A stretch of DNA of 64,000 nt from Euglena gracilis (taxonomy: Eukaryota; Euglenida; Euglenophyceae; Euglenales), in contig CP154955.1 of NCBI GenBank assembly GCA_039621445.1, positions 18,642,691 through 18,706,690 on the forward strand. Reading direction: 5' to 3'. A program made the translations under genes and the position numbers. Positions 63,701-64,000 of the stretch are shown here, piece after piece (the stretch's first letter is position 1; every line of letters begins with the position of its first letter). The notes below the pieces were generated by a model. That model saw only the letters and a program-made list of their open reading frames with translations, was not told where the DNA came from and searched no databases.

Positions 63701-64000
63701 CCCACGGAACCCCCCCCCCCCAGGGGGAGGGCCAACAGAAAGGGAGGGCCAACAGAAAGGGAGGAAATCACAACCATTACCATCACCATTCTCAGCCATT
63801 GTCTGTCACCCCCAGCACCAAAATGTTTTTTTGAAAATTTGGGCTTCTTCTCATTGGGGGATAATTGTCCCTGGCGGCCGTTTGCGACACCCAGTTGCAC
63901 AAATGTACAGGTCAGCCTTGCAACAGGAAGGGAAGAAAGAAGCAGAACTGCGGGCGGGGCCGAGGAGGGCGATCGGCAGACAGCCCGCTATGACGGCCAG
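59603..64000 (-). CDS. Multi-pass membrane protein, 5' end beyond the window
   Basis: Exons: 64000-63949 (cut by the window edge; LAVIAGCLPIALLGPAR), 63432-63261 (GGSVWAAVVAPPVALLYCVG and an arginine/leucine-rich loop), 62961-62877 (VLVRTGELYCGVLKAVVPLL), about 62128-61978 (HAFAAVLHGAAGAALWAVLF), 60516-60309 (AVAGAFALLLLWLALPALGG, ending PLLPSRY before a GTACGT donor) and 59736-59603 (FMALTHTSSSEEGSYRGVGD and on to a TAA stop). At least four exons carry one hydrophobic, membrane-spanning stretch each. Junctions 63261-62961 and 60309-59736 agree in phase; the limits of the 62-kb exon are unclear, and 63949-63432 does not match. The polar, serine/glutamate-rich tail suggests a cytosolic C-terminus. 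I recognise no family. A GTAAGG inside the last exon would permit splicing onward toward the glycosyltransferase start only 200 bases away. Confidence 0.6.
60575..60890. repeat. (CA)n-rich microsatellite
   Basis: CACACA with ACGCACACGCACAC and GCGCGCGCGCACAC interruptions over about 315 bases. It is in the intron upstream of the 60516-60309 exon, about 60 bases from its acceptor. Confidence 0.95.
61474..61830 (+). repeat. GCAACATGGACCCTC family, copy 4
   Basis: A G-run, ATCAACATAGCCCCTCGAAA, CCCGGGATGTACACTTTCTG, CTGGAGGGGTCTTGGCCC, TGGGGAAATTTTTCATCTTG, AAAAAAAAGCATTTCGTTCA, CAGGGGAAAATTGGGGGGC and AAAACGAGGCATTTTTACAT. It is the longest match to copies 2 and 3 and lies in an intron of the membrane-protein gene. 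Confidence 0.75.
62475..62545. repeat. C/G-run element, ATTTATAACGA family
   Basis: AACCCCCATTTATAACGACG and GATCGTTATAAATTGGGT form an inverted pair around AGATAGGGGGGTAAATCC. It is a short member of the same architecture. Confidence 0.5.

Overview
This window looks like nuclear DNA of a unicellular, intron-rich eukaryote, probably an alga or other protist. Short exons of very high GC, with almost every third codon position G or C, lie far apart in AT-rich introns and repeat-filled spacers. Introns are GT-AG, usually with a pyrimidine tract, so almost no gene shows as one long ORF. Extreme third-position GC has been reported for the glaucophyte Cyanophora, but I cannot fix the taxon from sequence alone. 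No rRNA, plastid or prokaryote-type gene clusters were seen.

All well-supported spliced genes are on the minus strand, so transcription runs right to left. From right to left they are: (i) a multi-pass membrane protein, about 64.0-59.6 kb, cut by the window edge; (ii) a family 4 glycosyltransferase, 59.46-51.62 kb, the best-supported gene; (iii) a long gene at 39.7-28.7 kb, possibly a cilium-associated CFAP221-like protein, with a 1.4-kb heptamer minisatellite in its last intron; (iv) a coiled-coil gene, about 28.0-21.6 kb and possibly further; (v) isolated exons at 20.5, 19.5 and 11.8 kb, the last one terminal; (vi) a small proline-rich, probably secreted or membrane-anchored protein, 9.39-7.70 kb; (vii) a double-stranded-RNA-binding protein, about 6.75-0.77 kb. 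Exon joins were checked by reading-frame phase, and mismatches are stated. No operon-like or pathway link between neighbours is evident.

Two plus-strand genes, 44.0-44.7 kb (PHD-like zinc finger) and 49.2-49.65 kb (lysine-rich), are different in style: near-neutral base composition and introns of only 43-66 bp. They flank a 5'-truncated LINE-type retrotransposon (48.3-49.2 kb, minus).

The remaining DNA is dominated by repeats. Many are 150-600 bp elements bounded by C-runs on one side and G-runs on the other, each family with its own 8-15 base word beside the runs, and many with a small GGCGC-TTCG-GCGCC-type hairpin inside. Three share terminal inverted repeats beginning TACCTCCCC. Other repeats include two arrays of a 43-bp palindromic unit, three copies of a long palindrome next to CCCTAA-containing sequence, a 1.2-kb element flanked by identical 13-bp sequences, several copies of an A-rich family starting GCAACATGGACCCTC, and long CA/GT, GGAT and heptamer tracts.
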